A stretch of DNA of 64,000 nt from REEB426 sp964551975. GTDB taxonomy: Bacteria; Actinomycetota; Actinomycetes; S36-B12. How positions within the stretch are numbered: the stretch's first letter is position 1; every line of letters starts with the position of its first letter. Where the stretch lies: the NCBI GenBank assembly GCA_964551975.1, contig CAZKFI010000002.1, positions 16,980 to 80,979 of the forward strand, given 5' to 3'. A model generated the notes under the pieces. That model saw only the letters and a program-made list of their open reading frames with translations, ran no database searches and was not told the DNA's origin. The position numbers and the translations under genes are program-made. Positions 46,476 to 56,258 of the stretch are shown here, piece by piece.

Positions 46476-48062
46476 ATGACCAGCGTGGGGGTGCTTGCCT
46501 CACCTCGCCGTGATCTGGCGAGCCTGGCGGCACGTTTGTATCCGCCGATGCCCACCAGCGGCGTTATCGGCTGGCTTGGCCCGATCGTGGTCATGTTGAT
46601 TGGCGGCCTACTGCGGGTCTGGGACCTCAGCACACCCAATGCGGTGGCATTCGATGAGACCTACTACCCCAAGGATGCCGCCTCGCTACTGCGCTTCGGC
46701 GTAGAGATGCAGATGGTCGAGCAGGCCAACGACATCCTGATCACCGGCACGGACGACTGGACCTCGATCGCCATCTTCAAGGATGAGCCTGCCTTCGTTG
46801 TGCATCCACCGCTAGGTAAGTGGATCATCGCTTCGGGCATCTGGGCCTTCGGAGTAACTCCATTCGGATGGCGAATCGCCATGGCGATTCTGGGGACGCT
46901 GGCAATCTTGATTACGGCCCGGATTGCCCGACGCCTCACCCGCTCAAATCTCATCGGCACACTGGCCGGATTGCTCCTAGCACTCGATGGCATTCATTTG
47001 GTCATGAGTCGGACAGGGCTACTCGACATGGCGCTGGGGTTTTGGGTGCTGGTCGCCTTCGGACTGCTGCTCATCGACCGCGATCAGATGCGAAAACGCT
47101 TGGCCGAGCGATGTTCCTCCGGAGCATGGTCACCCACTCGGCCCGATAGCCCCTGGGGGCCAGCACTAGGACTTCGGCCACTGCGTTGGGCGGCGGCACT
47201 CTCCCTCGGCTTGGCCTGCTCCGTCAAGTGGTCTGGTATCTGGTTCGCACTGGCTTTCGGCCTACTCACCCTGCTGTGGGATGTCAGCGCACGCAAGGTG
47301 GTCGGCGTCGAACGCCCCTGGATGGCCACCATCATGCGCAGTGCACCCAGTACTGCAGCGATATTCCTCGTGGTGATTGTGGTGACCTACATATCGTCGT
47401 GGACCGGCTGGTTTCTCAGTGACGACGGTTACGGTCGTAACTGGGCAGCCACGCATCCGCCCTCATTGATTCCAGAAGCACTGCGTTCGCTCTGGCACTA
47501 CCACGCTGAGGCATGGGGCTTCCACGTCAACCTGAGTTCAGCCCACTCCTATGCAAGCAATCCGTGGTCCTGGCCACTGATGACACGGCCCACATCCTTC
47601 TACTGGAATTCCATTAAAGACGGCTCCCAAGGTTGCCCTACGGACAACTGCGCCGCGGAAGTCCTCGCACTAGGGAACCCGATCATCTGGTGGGCCGCCA
47701 TCGCAGCCGTGATCTACCAAGTCTGGCGCTGGGCCGCACGACGTGATTGGCGCTCCGGTGCTGTGCTCTGCGGAATTGCGGCCGGTTGGCTGCCGTGGTT
47801 CCTCTATCTCAACCGGACGATCTTCACGTTCTACACCGTCGTGTATGTACCGTTCATCGTCATGGCTTTGGCGATGACCATGGGCGCCATGCTCGGACCA
47901 GCCGACGCACCTGCACGGCGCCGAGCCATTGGCGCATGGTCTGCGGGTCTATTGGTCGTCCTCATCGTGCTGGCTGCCTGGTGGTTCGCACCCATCTGGA
48001 CGGGTCAGGTTCTGCCGTACGGCCAGTGGCAATGGCGAATGTGGATGCCTACGTGGATCTAG
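46476..48062 (+). CDS. Dolichyl-phosphate-mannose--protein mannosyltransferase (GT39)
   Basis: 528 residues. The PMT signature AFDETYYPKDA (catalytic Asp-Glu in the first outer loop) follows the first membrane segment; about ten more segments are spread through the protein, and the C-terminus has the conserved VPFIVMALAMTMGAM. It transfers mannose from a polyprenyl phosphate carrier to secreted proteins (orthologue of Rv1002c). ATG 46476 is exactly six bases after TACGAT (46464-46469); the earlier ATG 46410 is less likely. It overlaps the next gene by 31 bases. Confidence 0.92.
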   Translation: MTSVGVLASPRRDLASLAARLYPPMPTSGVIGWLGPIVVMLIGGLLRVWDLSTPNAVAFDETYYPKDAASLLRFGVEMQMVEQANDILITGTDDWTSIAIFKDEPAFVVHPPLGKWIIASGIWAFGVTPFGWRIAMAILGTLAILITARIARRLTRSNLIGTLAGLLLALDGIHLVMSRTGLLDMALGFWVLVAFGLLLIDRDQMRKRLAERCSSGAWSPTRPDSPWGPALGLRPLRWAAALSLGLACSVKWSGIWFALAFGLLTLLWDVSARKVVGVERPWMATIMRSAPSTAAIFLVVIVVTYISSWTGWFLSDDGYGRNWAATHPPSLIPEALRSLWHYHAEAWGFHVNLSSAHSYASNPWSWPLMTRPTSFYWNSIKDGSQGCPTDNCAAEVLALGNPIIWWAAIAAVIYQVWRWAARRDWRSGAVLCGIAAGWLPWFLYLNRTIFTFYTVVYVPFIVMALAMTMGAMLGPADAPARRRAIGAWSAGLLVVLIVLAAWWFAPIWTGQVLPYGQWQWRMWMPTWI

Positions 48063-50008
48063 GCACCCCCCCTTGGTTCGAACCCACCGAGGATCGCGTT
48101 GCCGCGGCACGCATCGAGCACTTTCGAAAATGGGCTCGCGGTCAGGGATTCCCCGCGCAGGACTTCAGTGCACTGTGGCAGTGGTCGGTGGATCAACCCG
48201 AATCCTTCTGGTCCGCCCTTTGGGAGTACTTCGAGCTCCCTGCAACAACGGGTCCAGCCCTTGCCGATGCACCACGACCGGTTAGGCCGGGCATTCGCTG
48301 GTTTCCCGAAGTCCGCGTGAACTACACCGGCGAGATCTTTCGAAGACTTACCCGCAGTGAGCATGACGCCGCCCTGCTAGCAATGACGGAAACCGGTGAC
48401 CAGCAAACGATCACCTGGGGTGCGTTACGCCAACAGGTGGCGAGCCTTGCGGAGTGGCTTAGGGCTCATCAGGTCGGACCCGGCGATCGAGTCGTGGGCT
48501 ACCTGCCTGACATGCCCGAGGCAACGATCGCGTTCCTGGCATCCGCAGCGGTTGGTGCCACCTGGGCCGCCTGCGGTCAGGACTATGCACCACCTGCGGC
48601 ACTGGCGCGACTGGGCCAACTCACGCCCAAGGTGCTCATCGCATCAGCCGGCTACTCCTACGCCGGCCAGCAGCGCGACCGCGGTGCGGAAAGCGAGCAG
48701 GTTCGACAAGGCCTCCCTGATCTCCATGCCGCTCTCCTCGTTGGCGAGGGTTCCACGCCCACCGGATGGACACCATGGCAGGAAGCGGTGCAGAACCAGG
48801 TACCCCTACAGGTGGAGTCACTGCCATTCGAACACCCACTTTGGGTGCTGTTTTCCTCCGGTACCACCGGCAAGCCGAAAGGCATCATGCACGGGCACGG
48901 TGGCGTCATCCTCGAACACCTGAAGATGCTGGCGCTCTACGGTGATCTCGGCGCCGACAGCGTGTTCTGGTGGCAGACCTCGCCCAGCTGGATGATGTGG
49001 AACTACCGAACCTCCGCTCTCCTACTGGGTTCAACCGTGGTGAGTTACTCAGGTTCACCTACCTGGCCAACCACGGATGCCCTCTGGCGCATTGCATCAA
49101 GGCTCGGCGTGACATTCCTGGGCACCAGTCCCGCGTACCTCCTGGCCTGCCGTCAGGCTGGCATCAGTCTCATTGACGACCTCGACCTCAGTCCACTCCA
49201 GGTCATCGGATCAACGGGTGCACCCTTGCCTGCTGAAGCGCACACCTGGGTTGCTGCGCACGCCGCACCCGGCATCCCGATCAGTTCGATCACCGGCGGT
49301 ACCGATGTGGTCACCGCCTTCGCCGCAGCGAGCCCTGTCGACTCGGTGTGGGCGGGTGAGATCAGCCGACGTTGCCTCGGCGCCGACCTGCAGGCCTTTG
49401 ATGGCAGCGGGCAGTCGGTAGTTGGCGAGGTAGGCGAGTTGGTACTCACCACCGCAATGCCGAGCATGCCGGTGGGATTTTGGGACGACCCCACTGGAGC
49501 ACGCCTTTCTGCCGCGTACTTCGAGCGCTATCCAGGCGCCTGGTGTCATGGCGACTGGGTGACCATCACTGAGCGCGGAACGTTGGTCATGCACGGACGT
49601 TCTGATTCCACCTTGAATCGCCAAGGTGTACGTATGGGCAGCAGCGAAATCTACGAAGCCATCGAACGTCTACCGCAGGTCCGTGACGGCCTGATCGTTG
49701 GCGTTGATCGAGCACATGGCAGCTACTGGATGCCACTCTTCGTCCACCTTGCCGATGGTGTGGAGTTGGACGATGCGCTCCGTACCGCGATTGTGCAATC
49801 GATTCGCGAACACGCATCACCGCGCCATGTTCCGGACGAGATCATTGCTGTTCCCGGTATTCCACGCACCCGAACGGGTAAGCGCCTCGAAGTGCCGATT
49901 AAGCGCCTCCTTGCTGGGGCAGAACTGGACCAGGTCGTCGACCGCAACGCAGTCGACGATCCCGGACTCTTGGACTGGTTCAACGCCTACGCTCGAGCTC
50001 ACGCGTAG
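48032..50008 (+). CDS. Acetoacetate-CoA ligase
   Basis: 658 residues. The N-terminal PVRPGIRWFPEVRVNYTGE is typical of acetoacetyl-CoA synthetases, with the AMP-binding loop LFSSGTTGKPKGIMHGHGG, the A8 region STLNRQGVRMGSSEIY and the C-terminal catalytic lysine in RTRTGKRLEVPIKR. It activates acetoacetate, allowing use of ketone bodies or leucine/PHB breakdown products. The ATG is within the end of the O-mannosyltransferase gene (31-base overlap), so expression may be coupled although the functions are unrelated. Confidence 0.9.
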   Translation: MANVDAYVDLGTPPWFEPTEDRVAAARIEHFRKWARGQGFPAQDFSALWQWSVDQPESFWSALWEYFELPATTGPALADAPRPVRPGIRWFPEVRVNYTGEIFRRLTRSEHDAALLAMTETGDQQTITWGALRQQVASLAEWLRAHQVGPGDRVVGYLPDMPEATIAFLASAAVGATWAACGQDYAPPAALARLGQLTPKVLIASAGYSYAGQQRDRGAESEQVRQGLPDLHAALLVGEGSTPTGWTPWQEAVQNQVPLQVESLPFEHPLWVLFSSGTTGKPKGIMHGHGGVILEHLKMLALYGDLGADSVFWWQTSPSWMMWNYRTSALLLGSTVVSYSGSPTWPTTDALWRIASRLGVTFLGTSPAYLLACRQAGISLIDDLDLSPLQVIGSTGAPLPAEAHTWVAAHAAPGIPISSITGGTDVVTAFAAASPVDSVWAGEISRRCLGADLQAFDGSGQSVVGEVGELVLTTAMPSMPVGFWDDPTGARLSAAYFERYPGAWCHGDWVTITERGTLVMHGRSDSTLNRQGVRMGSSEIYEAIERLPQVRDGLIVGVDRAHGSYWMPLFVHLADGVELDDALRTAIVQSIREHASPRHVPDEIIAVPGIPRTRTGKRLEVPIKRLLAGAELDQVVDRNAVDDPGLLDWFNAYARAHA

Positions 50009-50014
50009 TTCGCC

Positions 50015-50043
50015 ATGCGCGCGGATGAGCTGCACGCGCGCGT
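50015..50043. terminator. Strong GC hairpin between the acetoacetate-CoA ligase gene and tRNA-Ala
   Basis: GCGCGCG (50017-50023) pairs with CGCGCGC (50035-50041), extended by a U-G and an A-U pair to nine pairs with an 11-base loop. It is positioned to end both the plus-strand ligase mRNA and the minus-strand tRNA transcript; no T run follows. Confidence 0.5.
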
Positions 50044-50072
50044 TCACGAGGTGCGTCGTGCTGATGGATCGG

Positions 50073-50145
50073 TGGAGCTGAGGGGACTCGAACCCCTGAC
50101 CCCCTCGTTGCGAACGAGGTGCGCTACCAGCTGCGCTACAGCCCC
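50073..50145 (-). tRNA. tRNA-Ala (CGC)
   Basis: On the minus strand the acceptor pair GGGGCTG/CAGCTCC forms, the D-arm reads GCGCAGCTGGTAGCGC, the anticodon loop TTCGCAA gives anticodon CGC and the T-arm is GTCAGGGGTTCGAGTCCCCT-like. CCA is not encoded. Confidence 0.95.
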
Positions 50146-50171
50146 GGGAAGAGTGAGGGTATCAGTGCCGA

Positions 50172-50942
50172 TTATTCGTTGACCGCGCGACGCAGGTCGT
50201 CGACGTACCCACGAATCTTGGGTACCGCAGAGGTGTCTGGTCCGAAGTCGTCAGCCTCGAACGCCACCCGATGTGGCGGGGCCTTGCGACGACGCAGTCC
50301 ACTTGCTGCCTCCACCATGGCGGCGCCTGTCCACTCGCCGGATCTGTCAATGCCCCGCGGGTTGGTCGACGCCTTCGGAGCATTGACATAGGTAGGCAGA
50401 TTTACCGGCGCAGCCTCCCACCGGCCATCTACGCGGACATTGCCGCGAATTCCGTACCGATCGTCGCTACCCATTTCCTCAGCCCAGTCACCATCTACAT
50501 ACGCCCACTCATCGATTTCACTGCGGGCGATGCGGGAGGCAGCCCTGGACGGCGCAGTTATCGCAACGAGGACGAGATACAGCAGCACGAGGGATCCGGC
50601 GATGATGGGAGCCCAGTTGGGGAGGCGCCCGGTAAGGGTCAAACCCAGGGTCAGACATAAGCCGCTGAGGAGTACCGCGAGAGAAAGGCCGCGCCGCCGT
50701 GCAGCCAGGCGCCGGTCGGGGTCATGGGCGTCCTGGGCGCCGTAGTCATCGTGATCCTGCGTTCCCCCGACACGACGGGAGCCCTCGCTGTGCTGCGCGT
50801 CATCCGGGGCGAGCGACTTCATCGCACCGTGGAATTTCGCGGCGGACTTGCGCTGGGTTACCTGATCGTGGCGACGCAGCCAGACGGGTATGAGGACCGC
50901 CGCCCACAGGGCAATGATCACTACATAGATCAGGCCCGTCAC
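50172..50942 (-). CDS. Conserved actinobacterial membrane protein (Rv0996-like)
   Basis: 256 residues. A membrane segment at the extreme N-terminus (LIYVVIIALWAAVLIPVWL) is followed by RRHDQVTQRKSAAKF, an acidic His-rich linker, and a pair of membrane segments (SLAVLLSGLCLTLGLTL and WAPIIAGSLVLLYLVLVAI, about 100-140), ending in a soluble domain. Orthologues occur next to RimJ-like and galU genes in mycobacteria, as here. GTG 50942 is seven bases after TAGCGT (50950-50955). Function unknown. Confidence 0.78.
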   Translation of the reverse strand: MTGLIYVVIIALWAAVLIPVWLRRHDQVTQRKSAAKFHGAMKSLAPDDAQHSEGSRRVGGTQDHDDYGAQDAHDPDRRLAARRRGLSLAVLLSGLCLTLGLTLTGRLPNWAPIIAGSLVLLYLVLVAITAPSRAASRIARSEIDEWAYVDGDWAEEMGSDDRYGIRGNVRVDGRWEAAPVNLPTYVNAPKASTNPRGIDRSGEWTGAAMVEAASGLRRRKAPPHRVAFEADDFGPDTSAVPKIRGYVDDLRRAVNE

Positions 50943-51057
50943 GATGTGAACGCTAGGGCGAAAATGGCGGAATTACTCGCATGTGGGCGTCAACGGGTCT
51001 GGCGTGTCGCAGGTTGAGGCTGTGACGAGTGGGGCCTAGTGCACCTCCAGAGGTCCC

Positions 51058-51660
51058 TCATTGGCCCCGAGAAGCTTGAAACGCAACAAGAACCCCATCA
51101 GGAAAGTCACCGGCCAGGGCCACGTAGGTCAGGTGATCCCGCCACTGTCCGGCGATGTGGAGGAAGGACGGACGCTCCCCCTCAAGGCGCAAGCCCAACT
51201 TCTCGACAACGCGGCGCGAGGCGTTGTTCTCCGGCCGAATGTTGATTTCCAGACGGTGGAGGTGGAGCACGTCCAGGCAGTAGTCCAGCGCCATGGCAAC
51301 CGCTGTAGGCATCAAACCTCGTCCGGCATAGGCCTGGTCAATCCAGTAGCCGATATGCGCGCCCCGCATGGAGCCTCGGGTGATACCGCCGACGGTCACC
51401 TGCCCAATCAGGCGGCCATCGAACTCCAGGGCCCACGGAAGGCTCCGGCCATCGCGCGCCTCAAGTCGATAGCCGCGCACCATGGCTCCGAAGGATGGAA
51501 TGAGTTCGCCGTCCGCAGCGCCCTCGGCAGGCAGCGTCGCCTCCCATGGTTGCAGCCACTCGCGATTGCGTCGCCGCACCTCCCGCCAGCTGCGGCCATC
51601 GCGCAGACGCAGCGGTCGCAGGGTCACCTCATCGGCGGTGAGGGTGACCGGCCAGGTCAC
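51058..51660 (-). CDS. GNAT family N-acetyltransferase, RimJ-like
   Basis: 200 residues. The acetyl-CoA-binding region is IGYWIDQAYAGRGLMPTAVA (Q/RxxGxG/A type) and the C-terminal part shows NNASRRVVEKLGLRLEGE, typical of RimJ/RimL acetyltransferases, which acetylate N-termini of ribosomal proteins. GTG start overlaps the galU stop (GTGA). The galU-(moeA)-rimJ order is conserved in mycobacteria, but moeA is missing here. The target is uncertain. Confidence 0.87.
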   Translation of the reverse strand: MTWPVTLTADEVTLRPLRLRDGRSWREVRRRNREWLQPWEATLPAEGAADGELIPSFGAMVRGYRLEARDGRSLPWALEFDGRLIGQVTVGGITRGSMRGAHIGYWIDQAYAGRGLMPTAVAMALDYCLDVLHLHRLEINIRPENNASRRVVEKLGLRLEGERPSFLHIAGQWRDHLTYVALAGDFPDGVLVAFQASRGQ

Positions 51661-52556
51661 GGCAGATCCGCGACAAACTGCCTGAGCCAGGTGATCAGGT
51701 CAGGGCCTAGGTCCGCACGCTCAGTGGCCAAGGTGATGACCGACTGCAAGTAGGAGAGTCGATCACCGGTGTCGTACCTACGACCGGTGAACAACACGCC
51801 ACGTACCCCACCACCTGCCTCCGCAGGCATGCCGGCCAGAACTCTGAGTGCATCGGTGAGCTGGATCTCACCACCACGACCTGGCGGGGTCCGAGCAAGA
51901 ATGTCGAAGACTGCCGGGTCGAGCAGGTAGCGTCCGATCACCGCGTAGTCGCTCGGCGCATCCTGCGGGTCTGGCTTTTCAATAACGTCAGTCACGCGAA
52001 CAACGCCGGTCTCGTCGGTGAATTCGATAGCAGGGCAGCCATAGAGGGCGATATTCGCTCGCGGCACCTGCATGAGGCAGATGACTGATCCACCGTGCTG
52101 TTCACGAACGTCGATCATCCAGGGCAGCACCGGATCTCGCGGATCGATGAGGTCGTCACCCAGCAACACGACAAATGGTTCGTCACCCACATGGTGGCGG
52201 GCGCACAGCACCGCATGCCCCAAGCCCAGTGGATCGCCCTGCCGCACGTAGTGAATTCGTGCCAGATCAGTGGATTCGGCAACCAACGCCAGTCGGTGCT
52301 GGTCGTTCTTAGTGCGCAGGACATCTTCAAGTTCCAGGTTGCGGTCGAAGTGATCCTCCAGCGGGCGCTTACTACGCCCGGTGATGAACAGGACATCGTC
52401 CATGCCCGCTGCTACGGCCTCCTCGACCACGTACTGAATGGCGGGTTTATCGACAACCGGGAGCATCTCCTTGGGCGTGGCCTTGGTAGCCGGCAGGAAC
52501 CGGGTACCCAATCCGGCGGCTGGCACCACGGCCTTGCGCACCTGCACTGCGGTCAC
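51657..52556 (-). CDS. galU: UTP--glucose-1-phosphate uridylyltransferase
   Basis: 299 residues. VVPAAGLGTRFLPATKATPK and EMLPVVDKPAIQYVVEEA at the N-terminus and LLGDDLI and IEKPDPQDAPSDYAVIGRY further on are the GalU hallmarks. It makes UDP-glucose for glycolipids and polysaccharides. GTG 52556 is exactly six bases after TAGGGT (52563-52568), the leaderless pattern; it is divergent from fthC with 39 bases between the start codons. Confidence 0.95.
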   Translation of the reverse strand: MTAVQVRKAVVPAAGLGTRFLPATKATPKEMLPVVDKPAIQYVVEEAVAAGMDDVLFITGRSKRPLEDHFDRNLELEDVLRTKNDQHRLALVAESTDLARIHYVRQGDPLGLGHAVLCARHHVGDEPFVVLLGDDLIDPRDPVLPWMIDVREQHGGSVICLMQVPRANIALYGCPAIEFTDETGVVRVTDVIEKPDPQDAPSDYAVIGRYLLDPAVFDILARTPPGRGGEIQLTDALRVLAGMPAEAGGGVRGVLFTGRRYDTGDRLSYLQSVITLATERADLGPDLITWLRQFVADLP

Positions 52557-52562
52557 CCCCAG

Positions 52563-52589
52563 ACCCTAGCGGCGCCCTTCAGCCAGGAT
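52563..52589. promoter_or_regulatory. Back-to-back leaderless promoters of galU and the cyclo-ligase gene
   Basis: TAGGGT (52563-52568, minus strand) and CAGGAT (52584-52589, plus strand) each lie six bases before a GTG start codon. The two -10 boxes are 15 bases apart, so polymerases at the two promoters would compete. Confidence 0.5.
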
Positions 52590-52595
52590 GCATCC

Positions 52596-53210
52596 GTGAC
52601 ACCGACGCCTGCCCAGCAGAAGGCTTCCGCGCGCAGTCGTATTCGCGAACGACGCCGCCTACGTTCAGCTCTGGAACGCGAGCATGCTGGCCGGCAACTG
52701 GCTGAGGCGCTGGCGCAGTCAGCGCTGGCTGCGCCCAACACCGTGGTAGCGGCCTTCCTGTCCATGCCGACCGAACCGGATACCGCGCCACTGATGACGT
52801 GGTTGCGCGATCAAGGCTGTCGGATCCTGGTCCCAGCAGTTCGTGGTTCCCACCTGGCCTGGATGTTGCTGCCGCAGGATCCTGGTTCGTTCACCACCGG
52901 TGCGCTCGGCATCCGCGAAGTCAACGCCGAATCCGTCGGTACGAATGCTGATCCGTTAAGCGAATGCAGTCTCATCCTCGTGCCCTGCCTGGCAGTCGAT
53001 CAGCAGGGACGCCGCCTCGGCCAGGGCGGTGGCTACTACGACCGGGTATTAGCTGGCCTGCCACGCGTACAGCATGGTGGGCCGCTGCTGGTCGGTGTGT
53101 GCTTCGCCGACGAGTACGGATCAGCCATTCCCAGTGAGGAACATGACGTGGTGCTGGATGCCTGCCTCACCGAAATTGGAATTCATCGGTTCACCCAGGA
53201 ATCAAGGTGA
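52596..53210 (+). CDS. 5-formyltetrahydrofolate cyclo-ligase
   Basis: 204 residues from GTG 52596. RSRIRERRRLRSALE at the N-terminus, VVAAFLSMPTEPDTAPL, CRILVPAV, and the ATP-binding LGQGGGYYDRVL near the C-terminus identify the enzyme that recycles 5-formyl-THF to methenyl-THF. It is the neighbour of galU in mycobacteria as well (Rv0992c). The start follows CAGGAT by six bases. Its last 20 bases overlap the acylase gene on the opposite strand. Confidence 0.92.
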   Translation: MTPTPAQQKASARSRIRERRRLRSALEREHAGRQLAEALAQSALAAPNTVVAAFLSMPTEPDTAPLMTWLRDQGCRILVPAVRGSHLAWMLLPQDPGSFTTGALGIREVNAESVGTNADPLSECSLILVPCLAVDQQGRRLGQGGGYYDRVLAGLPRVQHGGPLLVGVCFADEYGSAIPSEEHDVVLDACLTEIGIHRFTQESR

Positions 53211-55842
53211 GTGTGTCCGTGGTGGCCGATTCGACCGCCGATTGACTGAACGGCCAGGGGTACTGCTCGCCCACCAACCAAGCCTCGATTTGGTCGTCGT
53301 AATTCGGATGGAAGGCGTGGCCGCTAGCCCCCGTGAGGTTCACCCACGTACTGGCGTCGAAATCACCGAGGTCGATGACCTGTCGCATACTCGGCACCCA
53401 GTCCACCTGGTACCCGTTCACCGGCGTCCAACCCGTTGCATTCACGATGGATTCACCACCCGCCGTCGGGTACGGACCCCGATTGAAGAGCCATTCGATC
53501 GGTGCAATGCCGCTGGTGCCGAGGGTCTGATTCACCAGTTCCAGCTGGTGCAGCTCACCCCAGGACCATCCACTCGGGTCGGTACCTTGGCGATCTTGGA
53601 GTTCGACGATCGCCGCGGCAAGTGAGGCCTGCAGTGTGGTGTCACGGTCCTGCACACCAGGTTGCGTGCGATCGTCCCACCATGCGTTCGACTCGTCGTT
53701 CCAGATGTTCTGCACCACCTGCCAGTAGCGGTCACCACCGCTGGCTTTGATGATCTCTGTTCCCGAGGCTGCATCGAACATGCGAGCCACCATCTGACTC
53801 CAGGTCGCATTGAATAGTGCAGCCGCCGCACCCGTGCTGCCATCATCTCGCGGCTGAGTGAAATCCCAACCAGCCAGAAGATCCTGCGCACCGGCAAACC
53901 CCTCGGCTGACGCATCCGGCGCAGGCAACTGCACCAAGTGGGGCACGAGGAAGGCCGCGAGCTCATTCCAGGAGTCCATTTGGATGTCGCGCATCTGCTC
54001 TGCAGTGAACTTCTCACCTGAGTCGATCACCTGACGAATGCGGTCAACGATGCGCTGCGACCTGGCTCCGTAAGCCCAGTCGTCGGTCAAGAAGAAGGGG
54101 TAAGGCGGCGCAACTACGGCCTGGTTGGCCGTGACGATCCAGCCTTCCGCCGGATTGAACACGCTCGGCAGTGCAGTGAACGGCACTGTGCCCTGCCAGT
54201 GATAGCGCGAATACCACCCAGGGATCGGCCATTTGCCGTCGTAACCCACGCGGATAGGGATGACACCCGGTGCCTGGTAACCGATGTTGCCGTCTACGTC
54301 GGCATACAACAGATTCTGAGCCGGCACGGCGAGCTTGGTTGCAGCTTCCCGGAAGTCCTCCCAGTCACCTGCGGTGTTGAGTAGGTCGAAGGCATCGAAG
54401 GTCGGTGCCGGCTGTAGTGCCGTCCAGCGCAGTGCCACGGCATATCCGGCTCCGCGCGCTGGTTGCACCTCTTTCGTCGCCATGGCACCGGGCGCTGGCA
54501 CCGGGGCATCAGCGCCAACCGCGGTGTAGGTATCGATATCCGCGACATCGGAGATGATCGGACCATCTACCGTGCTGCGCACCGTGATAGTCACGGGGCT
54601 GCCGCCCGCCACCTCGATGATCTCTTCGCGCTCCTGCAGTGGGACCTGCTCACCATCAAGTAGGTACGTCGAGTCGGTGACCTCGTGCAACACCAAATCC
54701 GTGACATCCGGGCCCATGTTGGTAAAGCCCCAGGCGATGCGGTCGTTGTGGCCGATGAAAACTCCCGGTAGTCCCGCCATCGTCCATCCGCTGACGTCGT
54801 AATCGCAGGCGTCACCGCTGACATCCGGATCGGAAGGCTCAGCATCATCGCGGCTAGTGCAGTGCAATGCTGATTGATACCAAAGGCTTGGGATCGCCGG
54901 TGCCAGGTGCGGATCATTAGCAAGCAGTGGCTTACCGGATTCGGTGTGAGCTCCGGAGACGGCCCACGAATTCGATCCGATGCCCTCGCCTATCGGGGCC
55001 AACCAGCCGTCGAGGGAATTGATCGCCGCACGCACTCGTGACATGGCTGCCACCAGTCCCGCACCCGCGGCCACCCGGGGGCCAGCAACCACTCCGCCAG
55101 CTGGGGCGTTCTGGTCGTACACCCCGGCGACCACAGCGCCACTTGTCACGATCGGCTGATGCTCAGCGAACGGGTAGGGCGGGAACAGCTCCTCGGTCTG
55201 CTCGACACCAACGGATGCGGACATGACCGAGCGGTAGATCTCGTCCTCCATGTTTCCGCGCAGATCCCAGGCGAGTGCCTTCAACCAAGCCACCGAGTGC
55301 ACCGGCTTCCAGGGCTCCGGTCGGTAGTCCGGGTTTTGCAGGGCGAGCACTGAATACTCCAGACTCAACTCGCGCCCCGACCTCCCGATGAGATACGCAT
55401 TAACTCCGGCCGCATAGGCATCCAGGATGCGCAGCGACCGATCGGAGAGTTGCTCAAGTTCTTGTTCGGCAATGCGCTCCCAGCCCAAAGTCCGGATGAA
55501 GGCGTCGGTGGACACCTGGCTAGGCCCGAACATCTCCGACAGCCGACCAGCGGTGATGTGCCGGCGCACATCCATCTCCCAAAAGCGATCCTGTGCATGC
55601 ACGTAGCCCTGAGCGAAGAACAAATCGTCGAGCGTATTTGCATAGATCTGAGGGATGCCCCGACTATCGCGGAGGACCTTGACCTCTTCGACAAGTCCCG
55701 GTACTCGCACCTGACCAGCGAGCTGCGGGTACGACGCCCGCACTGTCGTCCACCCGTACCAGCCTGCGCCAATGAGGGCCGTGCTGAGCATCACCACCAA
55801 CACGATGGCAATGACGAGGACCGCTTTCACCCAGCCGCGCAT
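53191..55842 (-). CDS. Penicillin acylase family N-terminal nucleophile hydrolase
   Basis: 883 residues. An N-terminal membrane segment (AVLVIAIVLVVMLSTALIGAG) is followed by VLRDSRGIPQIYANTLDD and FAQGYVHAQDRFWEMD (alpha chain), then GIGSNSWAVSG, where the Ser after the Gly is the autoprocessing nucleophile, and the beta chain with LLANDPHLAPAIP and WGFTNMGPDVTDL. Such enzymes cleave amide bonds of acylated compounds such as penicillins or acyl-homoserine lactones, outside the cytoplasm. ATG 55842 follows TACCCT (55849-55854) by six bases, inside the end of the upstream crcB gene. Substrate not inferable. Confidence 0.9.
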   Translation of the reverse strand: MRGWVKAVLVIAIVLVVMLSTALIGAGWYGWTTVRASYPQLAGQVRVPGLVEEVKVLRDSRGIPQIYANTLDDLFFAQGYVHAQDRFWEMDVRRHITAGRLSEMFGPSQVSTDAFIRTLGWERIAEQELEQLSDRSLRILDAYAAGVNAYLIGRSGRELSLEYSVLALQNPDYRPEPWKPVHSVAWLKALAWDLRGNMEDEIYRSVMSASVGVEQTEELFPPYPFAEHQPIVTSGAVVAGVYDQNAPAGGVVAGPRVAAGAGLVAAMSRVRAAINSLDGWLAPIGEGIGSNSWAVSGAHTESGKPLLANDPHLAPAIPSLWYQSALHCTSRDDAEPSDPDVSGDACDYDVSGWTMAGLPGVFIGHNDRIAWGFTNMGPDVTDLVLHEVTDSTYLLDGEQVPLQEREEIIEVAGGSPVTITVRSTVDGPIISDVADIDTYTAVGADAPVPAPGAMATKEVQPARGAGYAVALRWTALQPAPTFDAFDLLNTAGDWEDFREAATKLAVPAQNLLYADVDGNIGYQAPGVIPIRVGYDGKWPIPGWYSRYHWQGTVPFTALPSVFNPAEGWIVTANQAVVAPPYPFFLTDDWAYGARSQRIVDRIRQVIDSGEKFTAEQMRDIQMDSWNELAAFLVPHLVQLPAPDASAEGFAGAQDLLAGWDFTQPRDDGSTGAAAALFNATWSQMVARMFDAASGTEIIKASGGDRYWQVVQNIWNDESNAWWDDRTQPGVQDRDTTLQASLAAAIVELQDRQGTDPSGWSWGELHQLELVNQTLGTSGIAPIEWLFNRGPYPTAGGESIVNATGWTPVNGYQVDWVPSMRQVIDLGDFDASTWVNLTGASGHAFHPNYDDQIEAWLVGEQYPWPFSQSAVESATTDTLTLIPG

Positions 55843-56258
55843 GGCACGAGGGTAGCCAGACCCCCGGCACCTGACCCGCTGCCGGCCAACAACCACCAGG
55901 TGGCCAGAAACGCCACCGCGCACCCAACGACCATGACCGCGGTGGTGGCAAGCGCCACCGTCCTCTCGCCCGCGCGCAGTTGAAGGTCAACGCGCCAGGC
56001 GAATCCCGAATAGGTCGTCAGAGCACCGCACAGACCGATGAGCAGAACCACTCGCAATGAACCGCTTGTGCAGGGCGCAACCCAGCCAGCTATAGCCGAG
56101 CCCAAAATGTTGACGAGGAGCAAGCCCCAGGGCAATCCACGCGGCCTCGGGGGCAGCCAACGCTCGATCACAGCCCGCACCACTGCGCCGCCGGCTCCGG
56201 CAATGGCAACGGCGATGACAAGGTAAGGGGCGGCGAGGTCACTCACGTCAGCGCCCAT
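55827..56258 (-). CDS. crcB: Fluoride efflux channel CrcB, second copy
   Basis: 143 residues from ATG 56258 (ATG 56273 is an alternative). Four membrane segments and the conserved LLLVNILGSAIAGWVA and LCGALTTYSGFAWRVDLQ (TTYSxF) are present. Fluc/CrcB channels are dual-topology dimers; actinobacteria often encode two adjacent, oppositely oriented subunits that form a heterodimer. It overlaps the first crcB gene by 11 bases and the acylase gene by 16 bases. No fluoride riboswitch was seen upstream of the pair. Confidence 0.9.
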   Translation of the reverse strand: MGADVSDLAAPYLVIAVAIAGAGGAVVRAVIERWLPPRPRGLPWGLLLVNILGSAIAGWVAPCTSGSLRVVLLIGLCGALTTYSGFAWRVDLQLRAGERTVALATTAVMVVGCAVAFLATWWLLAGSGSGAGGLATLVPCAAG